From Aedes albopictus (lineage: Eukaryota > Arthropoda > Insecta > Diptera > Culicidae), in contig NC_085137.1 in NCBI RefSeq assembly GCF_035046485.1, positions 456,067,004 through 456,131,003 of the forward strand: 64,000 nucleotides of DNA, given 5' to 3'. Each line of letters begins with the position of its first letter. Within the stretch, counting starts at the first letter, position 1. Under the pieces are notes generated by a model. That model had not been told where the DNA came from, searched no databases, and saw only the letters and a program-made list of their open reading frames with translations. Below, piece by piece: positions 1-10,275 of this stretch. Both the position numbers and the translations under genes were made by a program.

Positions 1-530
1 TGATTGTTAAATTGGTATTACAGCCTTAAATCTTTTAGAAATCATCCAAGAAATCATGTTTCATATAAATATTGCCGATAGGAAGCAATACAATATATTT
101 GTCAACTTAAAGTATTGTTTTTGTGATTTAAAGAGAACTTTTAAGTAAAAATGGTGAAAGTTAACTAGTTTTTTGTACTAAGAAAACTAATTGGTTGATT
201 TTTTCATTGCTTTTCGTTAGTTTTATTTCCAATTTGCTTAATTTTGTCATTTGAGACAGTTTGATCAAATGATTTCTTATAAAAAATCTGATTACCGAAG
301 AAGAACCCGTAGTGCGGCTATAGAAAATGGTCGCCCAAATTATGGAAATAACGTGTTTTTCGCTTAACAAACAAATAGTTTACAATACTTATTCATGTAA
401 ATCATATATTTTACAAACACTAGTTGATACACATCGTTCCACATATCGAATGAATCGTAAAAATTGCTAGAAGTGCGAAATCGTGGGTGCGGCTATAGAA
501 AGTGGCCGCAGTGTATGTTAAATGTTTAGC
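1..530. other. AT-rich intergenic DNA, no gene seen
   Basis: No credible coding frame. A short motif, tgcggctatagaaa followed by a near-identical 7-8 bases, occurs twice in the same orientation (near 312 and 487), so this may be the decayed remains of a repeat. Nothing else is recognisable. Confidence 0.5.
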
Positions 531-535
531 TCAAT

Positions 536-1301
536 CCGTTAACATTTGGCCACAGACAAACAGACGGCTCACTCTACTCACTTCTCATCGTTACCCTTTT
601 TAACGGTTAGTTCAAATATTTCGTAGTTCGCAAATCGCTCGGTCACGTCGCTCGCATCGTTTTTGCTCTTGTTTGACATTTGCTCACTACCTCCACCTAC
701 TGAGTGGTTTGCGTAACACAGCTTGGTTAGCATTGGGCGATTATGTTTTCATGACGATGATTTTTGTCGCTATTTGTTCCAAGTAATACGTCTGTTTGTC
801 TGTGATTTGGCGGTGCTAAACTCGTTTGAAGTTTGTATGAAAGTTTATATGGAAAACATCGTTTTTTGCATTTTTCTCGTGAGGGGCACTATTTTCCCTT
901 AAATCACATAACCATTTATATAGAACTATAGCCTTACATGTGCCGAAAAACTTTGTCGAAGGCCGCAAAGTCATCCGAAGCTTCTGAGAAAAGATATTAC
1001 ATGTAGACCATATGGTGGTGCTTAACCTTTAACATGTAAAGGAATAACAATAGCAATAAAATCTCATTGAATGGGCATGTATTGTCTACGGTATAGCTTT
1101 TTTACAAGTGTTTGATCACGTTGTGGTCTTCGACAAAGTTTTTCGGTGTATCCTAGGCTCTATTTCTATTGAATCGATTACGTGATTTAAGAAAACATAG
1201 TGCCCCTTACGAGAAAAATGCAAAAAAAAACGGTGTTTTTCCTTATAAACTCTTATACAAACTTCAAACAAGTTTAGCAACACCCAAATGTTAACGGATG
1301 G
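536..1301. mobile_element. Long-hairpin MITE with inverted ends
   Basis: The left end ccgttaacatttgg (536-549) recurs inverted near 1287-1301. Inside, a long imperfect inverted repeat surrounds a centre near 1030: a 'gccgaaaaactttg' stretch at about 942 is mirrored by 'caaagtttttcgg' at about 1132. The internal sequence resembles the element at 16951-17652, so both seem to belong to one non-coding DNA-transposon family. A second MITE sits inside its left arm. Confidence 0.6.
551..804. mobile_element. hAT-like MITE with 16-bp TIRs
   Basis: Begins cacagacaaacagacg and ends with the exact reverse complement. It is flanked by a perfect 7-bp direct repeat, atttggc (544-550 and 805-811). It has no coding capacity. 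Its ends resemble those of the element at 40641-40976, which also has a 7-bp duplication. The hAT assignment rests on TIR style and on duplication length (8 bp is usual for hAT), so the superfamily is tentative. It is nested in the left arm of the 536-1301 element. Confidence 0.75.
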
Positions 1302-1610
1302 AACTGAAAATGTGACCAGAGCATCGTGGCGTCATATAGAACGAAATAAGATGGGGGCCCATCGAACTTTTTGACGTGTGATTTTTCCTTACAAGCTTGA
1401 GCCACCCTAGTGTTCATATTACCCCCACTATAGTAGCATTACCCGAAAGCCAACATCGCATCACTCAGTGATGGTGCACACAAAATGCGTAACAGTTGTA
1501 CATTAGAAAAATCAGTTCTTACCCTCTTCTGTTCTATAGTTTTGCAAATGATACGATTTTGTGGACGCAAGAGCGGGTGTTACCGAAACCGAACATTTCC
1601 TTGAAATAGC
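1302..1610. other. Intergenic, nothing recognised
   Basis: No open frame, RNA gene or clear repeat structure is seen between the two TIR elements. Confidence 0.4.
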
Positions 1611-2559
1611 TACCGTAAAATGGGGTGTTAAGGGACGGACAAATTTTTCGTCCCCATTAATTCATGGGTTCTACTTCTTAAAACTTTCAGGAAAAGCAGT
1701 CCGATCATTGTCTTGCTGCCTGCTACGCGTATAGATTACAAAATTTGACAATTTTTTGGAGAAATTTCAGATATTTAACAAAATGTGCGAATTTTTGAAA
1801 ATTATGAAAATGGGGTGTTAAGAAATTAAGGGGAAGGAATGTAAAAGTTCTTATATTTCAAAGAAAGATAAAAATTGATTGATTGTAAACAGTGATTGTA
1901 ATATTTCTTGAACATCACCGAAAAAGATTATCATAGTCCTGAAGGTGCAGGGACAGTTTCATTGTCATCTACCTTTGTGAATGAGTTTTTTTTTTGTTAA
2001 AGCCTCGAAATCTGGAAAAATACCGTTACCTGAGTGGCTTCAATTTTCAATAAACACATTATTCATAGCTACTATTTGGAGTAACCAAATTGAATAGTTC
2101 AGGCTGACCAACAGGTTGTAAACTAAGGATTACAGATTTACAGTTTTTTGTTCACTTAAAAACTTATTTATATTGAAATGTTTTAAATGCAAGCATAATT
2201 AGATGGCTCAGGGTGTAAACTGTGTATTAAATGCTCATAGTTCTAGTCTGGAACATCGCTGATAGGTCGTATTTTAGATTCTGAGATATTTTAGCGGCCA
2301 TGATTCATCTTAATAAATACTTTCTTTTGCAAGAGATGGTGGCAATCTGGTTTACATAATATATGGAACAAGTAAGCATATTCCACATTTTCAAAAAGCT
2401 GTCACGTTTTAGCGCTTATCATTATTAATATTTAAATAAGAAAACAGACGGAAAATCTATTTTGAACAAAACATCTAAAGAACATAAACTTCTGCAAAGA
2501 GGGGACCACTGCGGCATTGAGTAATAAATATTTGACCAATTTTTTAATTATATGTAGGA

Positions 2560-2712
2560 TAATTTGGGTAGGAGCACTCAGTCAATTTTGAACCGATTGA
2601 TTTGATTTTTGATACACGATCACATAGCCACAGTATCTAGACATGTTCGAAAATTTAAGTCAATCGGTTTGAAATTGACTGAGTTATAGCAGCAAGTGCC
2701 CCTGCTCAAATG
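2560..2712. repeat. Inverted-repeat segment (actcagtcaatt family)
   Basis: About 25 bp containing actcagtcaattttgaacc (from about 2577) recur inverted at about 2662-2686. A second copy of the same family is at about 23480-23670. It is probably a small MITE or hairpin repeat. Confidence 0.5.
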
Positions 2713-2889
2713 GTCCCAGACCCTATCAATCTAACACTTGTTTCTTAAGATCTATATTGCATTAGTTGAATTTATCATCCATAGCAACTGTTGGGATGTC
2801 TATGACCCAAAATAAAATCCGTAATACGTCATTCAGAATAGTAACTGTTATACAATGAATCAATCGCCTCAAAACTTCATGATACAAAT

Positions 2890-3153
2890 TGTAATATATT
2901 AAACTACCTACTTTTATAGCTATAATTATGGCATTGTAGAATTAGCAATACATGTCAGGAGAAGTAGCTTTCTATCTTGATTGTGAATAATCATATTGCC
3001 TATTGTCTATCTACCTAATGACTTCCGGCTGTATAGATATAAATAGCCTGCACCACCTAGAATAAGCCTCTTTTGTATTTCATCCGTTTAATAAACTACA
3101 TCGGTAAGTTAGCAGTGCGGTCTCGTCTCTCATTCCCTCCGTCATACAGAACA
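2890..3153 (+). repeat. 5' LTR
   Basis: Starts tgtaatata and ends cagaaca (TG..CA type). It is 264 bp and differs from the 3' LTR at one position. It contains a TATA-like stretch (tatagatataaata, near 3034) and aataaa near 3090, which would serve as promoter and polyadenylation signal. Confidence 0.95.
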
Positions 3154-3155
3154 GC

Positions 3156-3166
3156 TGGCGACGAGG
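3156..3166 (+). promoter_or_regulatory. Primer-binding site, tRNA-Ser(GCT) type
   Basis: tggcgacgagg lies 2 bp after the LTR. It is complementary to the CCA-extended 3' end of tRNA-Ser(GCT), whose acceptor strand ends CCTCGTCG. That tRNA sequence is from general knowledge; the match is 11 bases. Confidence 0.75.
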
Positions 3167-3283
3167 TAAACGGTAACGCGTGTGTAAAAGTTGTGTCTAC
3201 GTCGGTCGTTGCGCGAAAGTGAAGTCTACCACGTGGTTGTGAAGCAGTGTCTTGCGTAGTCCTAGTCGTGGAATAGTGAAGCC

Positions 3284-4081
3284 ATGGCCAACGTCGAGGG
3301 TGAAAATTCGAAAGCCACCGTACTGGTTATAGTGAATCGTGGAGGAATGATTGGGAGCATTGAGCCGTACGTCCCCGGTGAGTGCTTCGAAGAGTACAAA
3401 GAGCGTCTTGAACTTTTCTTCGAGTTAAACGAAGTGTCCGCAAACAAACGCGTCGCGATGTTGATCACGTTGATCGGTCCGGAAACGTACAAGATTTTGA
3501 AATCGTTAGTGATCCCCGCGGAACCTAAAACAAAAAGTTTTGAAGAACTAGTGTCCGCGTTAAAAGGCCATTTTGCGCCAACAGTGAATGTGATCGCAGA
3601 ACGGTACAAGTTCCACCAGTGTGTCCAAGCGTCATCAGACACCATCGCGGAGTACATTGTTGCGATAAAAACACGTGCTCAGTCGTGCCAGTTCGGAAAT
3701 TTCCTAGACGATGCGTTGCGAGATAGGTTTGTTGTTGGAATCCAAAGCTCAGGTTTGCGAGCAGTGCTTTTGAAAGAGAAGAACCTAACGTTCCAGTCCG
3801 CGTGTGACTTGGCATTGAACTTCGAAATGGCCGTGTCCGGGAATACCACGTTGCAGCATTCGTCGCAGCAGTATGTGAAGAGGTTAGGTTTCAAACAGTC
3901 ACGTGTTAGGAAAGAGAAACCTGCATCGCAGTCTGTGAAAAGTGAGATCCGAAAAACGTGTCACCTGTGTGGGAAGTCCCATGAACTGAAAGACTGTCCG
4001 GCGCGTAATTGGGAGTGTTTTTCGTGTGGGAAAAAGGACATACGTCGCTGGTGTGCAGATCCAAACCGAAGAAAAATGTGA
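3284..4081 (+). pseudogene. Retrotransposon gag, frame-broken in second zinc knuckle
   Basis: A 265-residue open frame begins at an ATG 130 bp after the 5' LTR. The capsid-like part occupies roughly residues 20-190 (helical, with an FxxLVSALKGHF-type segment). A perfect CX2CX3HX4C knuckle lies near residues 226-238. A second knuckle begins CFSC but then loses its His, because the homologous KGH-containing continuation is found one base out of register in the frame opening at 4009. The shift point is the run of A near 4030-4036. Protein from this frame would end early at 4081 without a complete second knuckle. The event is either a one-base loss or an unusually early -1 frameshift site. Loss is more likely, because it falls inside the knuckle. 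The gag product would form the virus-like particle and bind the genomic RNA. Confidence 0.85.
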
Positions 4082-4335
4082 AGAGTGTGCTGAAAAAGTC
4101 GTCCAGAATCCACGAGGTGAAGCAGAAAGTGTCCGATAGCGAAGAAGAAGAGAATCTATTCGCTATGAAGCTGATCGAAGAATTGGACTGTCCCGAAGAA
4201 TCCGTCAGCGTCGTCAGTGAAGTCAGCAAGCCGTCCAGTAGTGCGAGCCCCGTAGCCAAGATGGAGGTGGTCATCGAGGATAAGTCGGTCGTCATGGAGG
4301 TCGACACAGGAGCTAGTGCGTCTGTCATGCAAAAA
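4036..4335 (+). pseudogene. Retrotransposon protease, N-terminal part, interrupted
   Basis: Frame 1 (the frame of pol) runs from the gag zinc-knuckle tail through an acidic Ser/Glu-rich linker to a retropepsin active site, DTGAS, whose Asp codon is at 4303-4305. After about ten more residues the sequence runs into unrelated DNA (from about 4336) and meets a stop at 4384. The remainder of the protease fold resumes in the same frame after about 4778 and reads into pol. No functional protease can be made from this copy, so Gag-Pol maturation would need another copy in trans. Confidence 0.8.
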
Positions 4336-4772
4336 TGCACTCACTCCAATGGGAAATCCCATTTGTATCTGTCATCGTGTGCGTGAAGAAGTATAAACAA
4401 ACGTGTTTTGTCTCGTTTTTTCTCACGTTTGCCATACGACTCCCGCCAGGCGGCAGCACTGCGGCGCTGTCAGGGCCTAAAGCAGATTCAGCAGCTGCCT
4501 CTACACTTGATTTGTAGTTCGAATCCGAATTGAAATTGTCCTGATTCGGATTCGAGCTACTCAGTAGATGTAGGAGGCAGAGGCTGAATCTACGGAAGGC
4601 ATGATGGTAAGTAAAAAGTGCGTACGAGCAAAAGTGCCGAAAAGTGCTACTTTTCAGCACTCTTAAGAGTGCCGAAAAGTAGTACTTTTCGGCACACTTG
4701 CATCAGGAGTGAAAAGTAGGCCATTTCAGCATACTTCAGCCAACTGAAATGTTCTACTTTTCACAACGTAAT
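4336..4772 (-). mobile_element. MITE-like insertion inside the retrotransposon protease
   Basis: About 435 bp are foreign to the element. Reverse-complemented, they align along most of their length with 43018-43525: both carry stacked near-palindromes made of gtgccgaaaagt/acttttcggcac, then a 'gaatccgaatcagga' segment, then a 'gtgtagangcag' segment. The right end reads cgtaattacaaaaag, matching the TIR of the 43-kb copy. The left end does not match, so this copy seems truncated or rearranged there. An A-run (aaaaa) is present at both junctions and hides any exact target duplication. Boundaries are good to about 5 bp. Confidence 0.7.
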
Positions 4773-4962
4773 TACAAAAAGGTATTTATCGCTATTCAGT
4801 GCAATTCCGATCCAAAAGTGTCCCAAAACATTTGTAACTCTAACAGGAGATAAGATTCAGATTAGTGGTCAGATTAAGCTTAGGGTTAGGCTACCAGGAA
4901 GTTCACGTGTTGTCGAGTTAGAACTTGTCATTTGCGAGTGCAAAAAGTCGTCCGTCTCAAAG

Positions 4963-7767
4963 ATGCCATTGATTGGTCGTCCTTGGCTCGATAGTTTAGT
5001 CCCGGAATGGCGACAGTTATTTGATTTTAGTGCGTCACGAATCCAAGTCGTGAGCCGTCCGTCTGTTGATTTTCCCAACATCCAGAAACGATTTCCAAAT
5101 GTAGTTTCTCGGAGTCTGTCTGATTGTATCGTAGCATATACCGTCCCTTTTGGAATCCGCGAAAGAGTTGAAAATGAGCTAGAGCGAATGTGTCGTGAAG
5201 GTGTGATAGTTCCCGTCAAGTCTAGTCCATGGGCCTCTCCAATTGTAGTGGTGCCAAAGTCTGAGTCCGTCCGTATTTGTATCGATTGTAAAGTCACAAT
5301 TAACAAGTACATCGAAACCGAACATTACCTCCTTCCGCGCAGTGATGATCTCTTCGCTAGTTTAGCCAATTTCAAGTATTTCTGTGTCCTTGATCTCTCC
5401 AGAGCCTATCTACAGCTCAAGGTGTCCGAGCAGTCTCGTCAGTATTTGACAATCAACACACACAAAGGGTTGTATCAGTATACACGATTGCCGTTTGGTG
5501 TGTGTAGTGCCCCTTCGATATTTCAGTCCGTAATTGATACGGTGTTGCATGGTGTACCGGGTACAAAAGTCTACCTAGACGATATAATTTTGGGAGGTAG
5601 GACCCTGGAAGAGTGCAAAGCTCGTCTTTTGGAAGTTCTTAGTCGTCTCAATGAGCATCACGTAAAGATTAATCTCGAAAAGTGTAAATTTTTTGAACAG
5701 TCAGTCGATTTTTTGGGTCATACGATAAGTTCCGATACCATTCGTCCGAATTCGGAAAAAGTTGCAGCGATTGTAAAAGCCCCTGTGCCTAAGTCTGTTG
5801 TGGAGTTGCAAGCTTATTTAGGTCTGTTGAACTACTACGGTAGATTCATCCCAAGATTGTCCGAGGAATTGAGAGAGCTGTACAATCTTCTTAAGAAAGA
5901 TACCAAGTTTGATTGGAGTCCCCGTTGTCAGTCCACTTTCGAGAGAAGTAAACAGTTAATACTCGATCATGATGTCCTTACTCTGTATGATCCGGAGAAG
6001 GAAATAGTAGTCTGTGCAGATGCAAGTCCCCTGGGTGTGGGTGCAATACTATCTCACGTCGTTGATGGTGTAGAACGTCCGGTCCTCTTTGCGTCTAGTA
6101 CTCTCTCTCCTGCTGAGCGTAATTATTCTCAACTACATCGAGAAGCACTTGCGATAATATTCGCAGTGACTCGATTTCACAAATATTTGTACGGGAATAA
6201 CTTTACTCTGTGTTCCGATTCCGAAGCCTTGAAAGTGATATTCAATCCAACAAAAGGAACATCCGCTGTGTCTGCGTCAAGGTTACAGCGTTGGTCAGTC
6301 ACGTTGTCTATGTATCAGTACAAGCTTGTCCATCGTCCGGCACGAGAGATGCGTCATGTTGATGCCTTGTCTAGATTACCATTGCCAGATCGTACATGTA
6401 TTGATGATGAGTCGATACACCGTCTGTCTGAAAACTGTCCCCTTGATTTTGAAATGATAAGGGATGAGCAAAAACGTGATCGGTTGGTAAAAAAGTTGTT
6501 CGCTTGCGTCCATGAGTGTTGGTCTAAGAAAATTCCTGATTATTTGCAACCTTATTACAAGATTCGTAATAACTTCAGCATTGAAGATGGTGCTTTGTTC
6601 TACTATGATCGCATTGTGATACCCGCAAATTTGAAAAACAGTGTTCTTGTCGTTGTCCATGAGCCACACTGTGGTATAGTGCGTATGAAGATGAATGCGA
6701 GGTCGTATGTGTGGTGGAAGAAAGTCAATGACGACATTGAGAAATTCGTTGCTTCTTGTCTCACCTGTCAGCAAACACAAAATTCGAAATGCTCGAAGGA
6801 TACGGTTGAGTGGCCAGAGTCGGTACGTCCGTTTCAGAGAATCCATGTGGATTTCTTCCATTTCGAAAGGTTCACTTGTTTGGTTATAGTTGATTCTTTT
6901 TCGAAGTTCATTGATGTGAAAGAAATGAACAAAACCAATGCCGCTTCTCTGATAAGTAAAATGAGGGAGTTCTTTGCGTACTTTGGTTTGCCTGATCAGA
7001 TTGTATCTGATAATGGTTCGCCGTTTGGTTCCAAGGAATTCGTTGAGTTCGGAGAGGGAAATGGTATCAAAATGATTCGAATCCCCCCTCATCATCCCGA
7101 GAGTAATGAGTTGGCTGAACGAGCAGTTCAGACTGTCAAGGGAGTTTTTAAGAAGGTTTTTGTTGATTCGTCAAACTGTCGAAAGTTGCCCATGTCCGAA
7201 TTGATTTGTAAGTTTGTTATTACATACAACAATACCCCCTCTACAGTGACAGGAAAAGCTCCAGATGACATGATCTACTCGTTTAAACCTAGAACGCTAT
7301 TGAGTAAAATGAATCCGAAACAAAATACAAATCAGATTGCTAAAACAAATTGTAAACCAAAACTAAATAACGAGGAACTGAAGAAAAAGGTAAATGAAGA
7401 AGTATTTGTAACTAATGAAAAGATAATGTACAGAAATGTGTTTAAAAATCATGTTAAATGGATACCTGCTAGAATTGTTAAGAAAGTTAGTTTTTGTACA
7501 TACCTGATTAATGTAAACGATAATATTAAATATGTCCATAGGAATCAGATTAGGAAGTCCAGGTTAGATGATAAATTTCATCCTGACTATTTGATTCACA
7601 ACAATACTTTTGTTAAAATTGATAAACAAAATGAAGATTGTAAACCAAAACAGAAAAGAAAAAGAAGTAGTGAAGGAAAGCTGAAATCACCAAAAAAGGT
7701 CAGAAGGTCAAGTAGAGTTAAGAGAGCTCCGCTGAGATTTGATTTCAGAAATTATTTGAAATATTGA
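4963..7767 (+). CDS. Retrotransposon pol: RT, RNase H, integrase
   Basis: The 934 residues from the first ATG are open; the same frame is open upstream to about 4778 and contains the rest of the protease, so the ATG at 4963 is not the natural start. Reverse transcriptase carries YLDD at residues 204-207. RNase H has its first catalytic Asp near residue 353 (CADAS). Integrase follows with an HHCC zinc finger from about residue 566, then the catalytic triad D630, D683 and E719 (35 residues between the last two, the D,D35E spacing). The C-terminal tail is Lys/Arg-rich, as expected for DNA binding. No internal stop or frameshift is seen, so pol enzymes look intact although the upstream gag and protease are broken. 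It would normally be made as a Gag-Pol fusion. There is no chromodomain and no env. Confidence 0.93.
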   Translation: MPLIGRPWLDSLVPEWRQLFDFSASRIQVVSRPSVDFPNIQKRFPNVVSRSLSDCIVAYTVPFGIRERVENELERMCREGVIVPVKSSPWASPIVVVPKSESVRICIDCKVTINKYIETEHYLLPRSDDLFASLANFKYFCVLDLSRAYLQLKVSEQSRQYLTINTHKGLYQYTRLPFGVCSAPSIFQSVIDTVLHGVPGTKVYLDDIILGGRTLEECKARLLEVLSRLNEHHVKINLEKCKFFEQSVDFLGHTISSDTIRPNSEKVAAIVKAPVPKSVVELQAYLGLLNYYGRFIPRLSEELRELYNLLKKDTKFDWSPRCQSTFERSKQLILDHDVLTLYDPEKEIVVCADASPLGVGAILSHVVDGVERPVLFASSTLSPAERNYSQLHREALAIIFAVTRFHKYLYGNNFTLCSDSEALKVIFNPTKGTSAVSASRLQRWSVTLSMYQYKLVHRPAREMRHVDALSRLPLPDRTCIDDESIHRLSENCPLDFEMIRDEQKRDRLVKKLFACVHECWSKKIPDYLQPYYKIRNNFSIEDGALFYYDRIVIPANLKNSVLVVVHEPHCGIVRMKMNARSYVWWKKVNDDIEKFVASCLTCQQTQNSKCSKDTVEWPESVRPFQRIHVDFFHFERFTCLVIVDSFSKFIDVKEMNKTNAASLISKMREFFAYFGLPDQIVSDNGSPFGSKEFVEFGEGNGIKMIRIPPHHPESNELAERAVQTVKGVFKKVFVDSSNCRKLPMSELICKFVITYNNTPSTVTGKAPDDMIYSFKPRTLLSKMNPKQNTNQIAKTNCKPKLNNEELKKKVNEEVFVTNEKIMYRNVFKNHVKWIPARIVKKVSFCTYLINVNDNIKYVHRNQIRKSRLDDKFHPDYLIHNNTFVKIDKQNEDCKPKQKRKRSSEGKLKSPKKVRRSSRVKRAPLRFDFRNYLKY

Positions 7768-7786
7768 TGGTTACAACGAAAACTTC

Positions 7787-7799
7787 AAAAGTGGGAGGA
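7787..7799 (+). promoter_or_regulatory. Polypurine tract
   Basis: aaaagtgggagga immediately precedes the 3' LTR, the expected place for plus-strand DNA priming. Confidence 0.85.
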
Positions 7800-8063
7800 T
7801 GTAATATATTAAACTACCTACTTTTATAGCTATAATTATGGCATTGTAGAATTAGCAATAGATGTCAGGAGAAGTAGCTTTCTATCTTGATTGTGAATAA
7901 TCATATTGCCTATTGTCTATCTACCTAATGACTTCCGGCTGTATAGATATAAATAGCCTGCACCACCTAGAATAAGCCTCTTTTGTATTTCATCCGTTTA
8001 ATAAACTACATCGGTAAGTTAGCAGTGCGGTCTCGTCTCTCATTCCCTCCGTCATACAGAACA
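7800..8063 (+). repeat. 3' LTR
   Basis: 264 bp, identical to the 5' LTR except at 7861. It is followed directly by the right copy of the caaat target duplication. Confidence 0.95.
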
Positions 8064-8493
8064 CAAATAAAAAAGTTATATGAGAAATTTAATCCCTCAA
8101 CACCCCACCAGTTCATGAAACTAAACTTTTTTCACAAAAAATGTTTGTGTACGAAAACCACCTTAGTTAGATCAAATATTTTACCCTAGTTTCGTTTAAA
8201 ATGAGTTGTAGAACACCTTACGATTAATCACATATTTTTCCTAATAATATTTCTGACCTCACGAATGAATGTTTCAATGGTAGTGAAATTCAGAGAAAGC
8301 AATGCCGTTCTATTTTTAATGTCTAGTGTCCAGTTAAAAACGTATTTTCATGAGTGGTAATCCTTATAGTATGCCTTTATTTCCTAAACACATTTGAAGC
8401 GAATTTGGAATAAGTAAATCAATTTTTATACGGTTTGGCGATTTTTCAAAGTAGTGTGTAAAGATGAATCCCTTAACACCCCATTTTACGGTA

Positions 8494-9737
8494 TCATCGA
8501 TAAAATATGAGGGTCACCTCTGACAGATGTGGTGTATTTTCCTTCCAAAAGCGATAAACCTAGTTTTTAGCACGATTAAATTCAAATAAAATATCAATTT
8601 GATAAATACCACTTAGAGGATGAACTATGCGCATGTGTGGTCCCAAAATGCCATCTGGTCCACTACTAAAAATATCTCCGCAAAAACTGGTCCCAGTTTG
8701 ATATAATCACTTATGATCGCGTATGGATTGGCGTTTTATGGTTTGGACAGTTTTCTCTCTCCTTGATAACCGATTTTACAATCCTGCTTCTCGACCATTA
8801 TCACTACCAAAAGCCATATCGAGATGAACCATAAAAATCCTACACCTCCCGGTTTTTGTTTTTACAACTTTGGGGGAGACTACATCCTTCCTCTCTTCTT
8901 CGCACTAAATAATCGTGTTATTAAGCTACCGCCAGGGTGAGGTGCGGCGTGGCTGCCACCCCGGAACACCACCCGAATTGTTTATGAATAAATTAATAAA
9001 TAATTAAACTTCCAACTTCTTTGATCGATCCTCCGCATGAAAGATGTCACATGATCCCGGCTTGTGATCGTCGCTGCTCGTTACGAGGCTACTACAGTAT
9101 GGCAGAGCGAAAAACAAGAGTGAGTTTTATTGCTTTTTAATGGTTTTCAAATTGCCGAATTAAATGTATTTTTGGAGCTTTGTTTTCCAGAGGTCCGAAA
9201 CGGATGGACTGTTGGTAGTAGCATTTGGTGGCGGTGTCACGCAAGGAATTCAAAGACCTTCTGCGAGTTTCATCTTAGTTTATGTTGGTTGGTTGTGTCA
9301 TCTGTTATCGACGTTTGGTTACTCAAAATGCCTTCTAATTATACAAAACAGTCGTTAAAACCCGTCAAGCCATTTCGCAACAGTCTTTTACGAGTAAGTT
9401 TCATGTAGATTGATGGAGATTAGCGCTTTTAATACTTTGATAGCAAAATGAATGCAACATTTTCTAAATAAATCGATAACGAGCTGTTATGATACCGAAC
9501 ATGCAAAACTGATTCGTCATTTAAATTCCTGCCAAGTTAATTGACTATCCAAGATATCTACTACTTAGACATAGTAATAATACCGAGAACAGATACACAG
9601 ACTAGAACAAATTTCACTCAAAAAGTTGTTTAAAGCATACCCCAGTCGACAGCAGTATCGACAATATGTTTTGTTTATTGTCAATCATTACCGACAATAC
9701 TTTCACCGAGTCCGACCTGGGTCACCTGCACTCACCC
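8494..9737. other. Intergenic, nothing recognised
   Basis: Short open frames at 9130-9408 overlap one another in different frames and show no family resemblance. No RNA gene or clear repeat was found. Confidence 0.4.
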
Positions 9738-9903
9738 CACGTCTCCACTAGACAGAAATGTCTTGCCATTGTGCTGCCAGAAAGAGAAAACGTAACAGAA
9801 ATGATTAACACCGCTGCTTTCCATGCAAACAACGAGAGAACATTTCTGTCATGACACATCTGTCCAGCAAAATGGCAAGACATTTCTGTCTAGTGGAGAC
9901 GTC
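9738..9903. mobile_element. Small MITE with ~31-bp TIRs
   Basis: cgtctccactagacagaaat at 9740 and the following bases are mirrored at 9871-9901. The element is about 165 bp and non-coding. Its exact ends are uncertain by a few bases. Confidence 0.7.
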
Positions 9904-9940
9904 GGGTCAGTCACTCCACACAAAAGCCGAGAATGTTAGA

Positions 9941-10275
9941 CGAGCCCCACACGGGCATCAATACTCCATCAATATCGATACTTTTTGTCAAACTCATGGT
10001 TTTCCTAATGTATTTTCGGAAAATCTTTCGATTAAGCTGAAGGTTTGATGAAAATTTCGACAAAAAGTACCGATATTGATGAAGTATTGATGCGGACCCT
10101 ACACGAGCATCAATACTTCATCAATATCGGTGCTTTTTGTCGGAATTTTCATCAAATCTTCAGCTTAATCGAAAGATTTTCCAAATATACGTTGGAAAAA
10201 CCATCAGTTTGACGAAATTTCTGACAAAAGGTGCCGATATTGATGGAGTATTGATGCTCGTCTGAGCCCGCTTAT
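9941..10275. mobile_element. Doubled palindromic MITE
   Basis: Four copies of a catcaatactncatcaatat arm alternate in orientation at about 9956, 10074, 10111 and 10232. Two hairpin units of about 140 bp therefore lie back to back in inverted orientation, sharing the 'cttaatcgaaagattttcc' core. The outer edges also match each other inverted (gacgagcccc / gctcgtctgag). Confidence 0.65.

Larger units (their letters stand above)
2885..8068 (+). mobile_element. Ty3/gypsy LTR retrotransposon, mag/K02A2.6-like
   Basis: This element is essentially complete in structure: a 264-bp LTR (2890-3153), a primer-binding site, gag with zinc knuckle, protease, reverse transcriptase, RNase H, integrase, a purine-rich tract and a 264-bp 3' LTR (7800-8063). 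It is bounded by a perfect 5-bp duplication, caaat, at 2885-2889 and 8064-8068. The two LTRs differ at one base (c at 2951, g at 7861), so insertion was recent. There is no env. The copy is nevertheless defective: gag carries a net one-base frame change in the second zinc knuckle and the protease is split by about 435 bp of foreign DNA. The domain order (integrase last) fixes Ty3/gypsy; the mag-type assignment is from the overall integrase C-terminus and is less certain. Confidence 0.95.
1611..8493. mobile_element. TIR element split by an LTR retrotransposon
   Basis: The 25 bases at 1611-1635 (beginning taccgtaaaatggggtgtta) are the exact reverse complement of 8469-8493. Subterminal copies of the GGGGTGTTAA motif occur near 1810 and, inverted, near 8097. 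Subtracting the retrotransposon and its target duplication leaves about 1.7 kb of non-coding sequence. The ends TACCGTAAA..GGGGT are shared with TIR elements at 24731-24943 and 51149-52066, suggesting one superfamily with TA-type target sites. No transposase frame remains. Confidence 0.7.

Noticed and set aside
4030..4036. Programmed -1 frameshift site between gag and pol
   Set aside because: The A-run has no canonical slippery heptamer in the gag frame and lies inside the second zinc knuckle, so a simple one-base loss is more likely. Comparison with other copies would settle it.
4009..4386. Separate small gene encoding a 125-residue protein
   Set aside because: It is the out-of-frame continuation of gag into protease, running into the MITE-like insertion.
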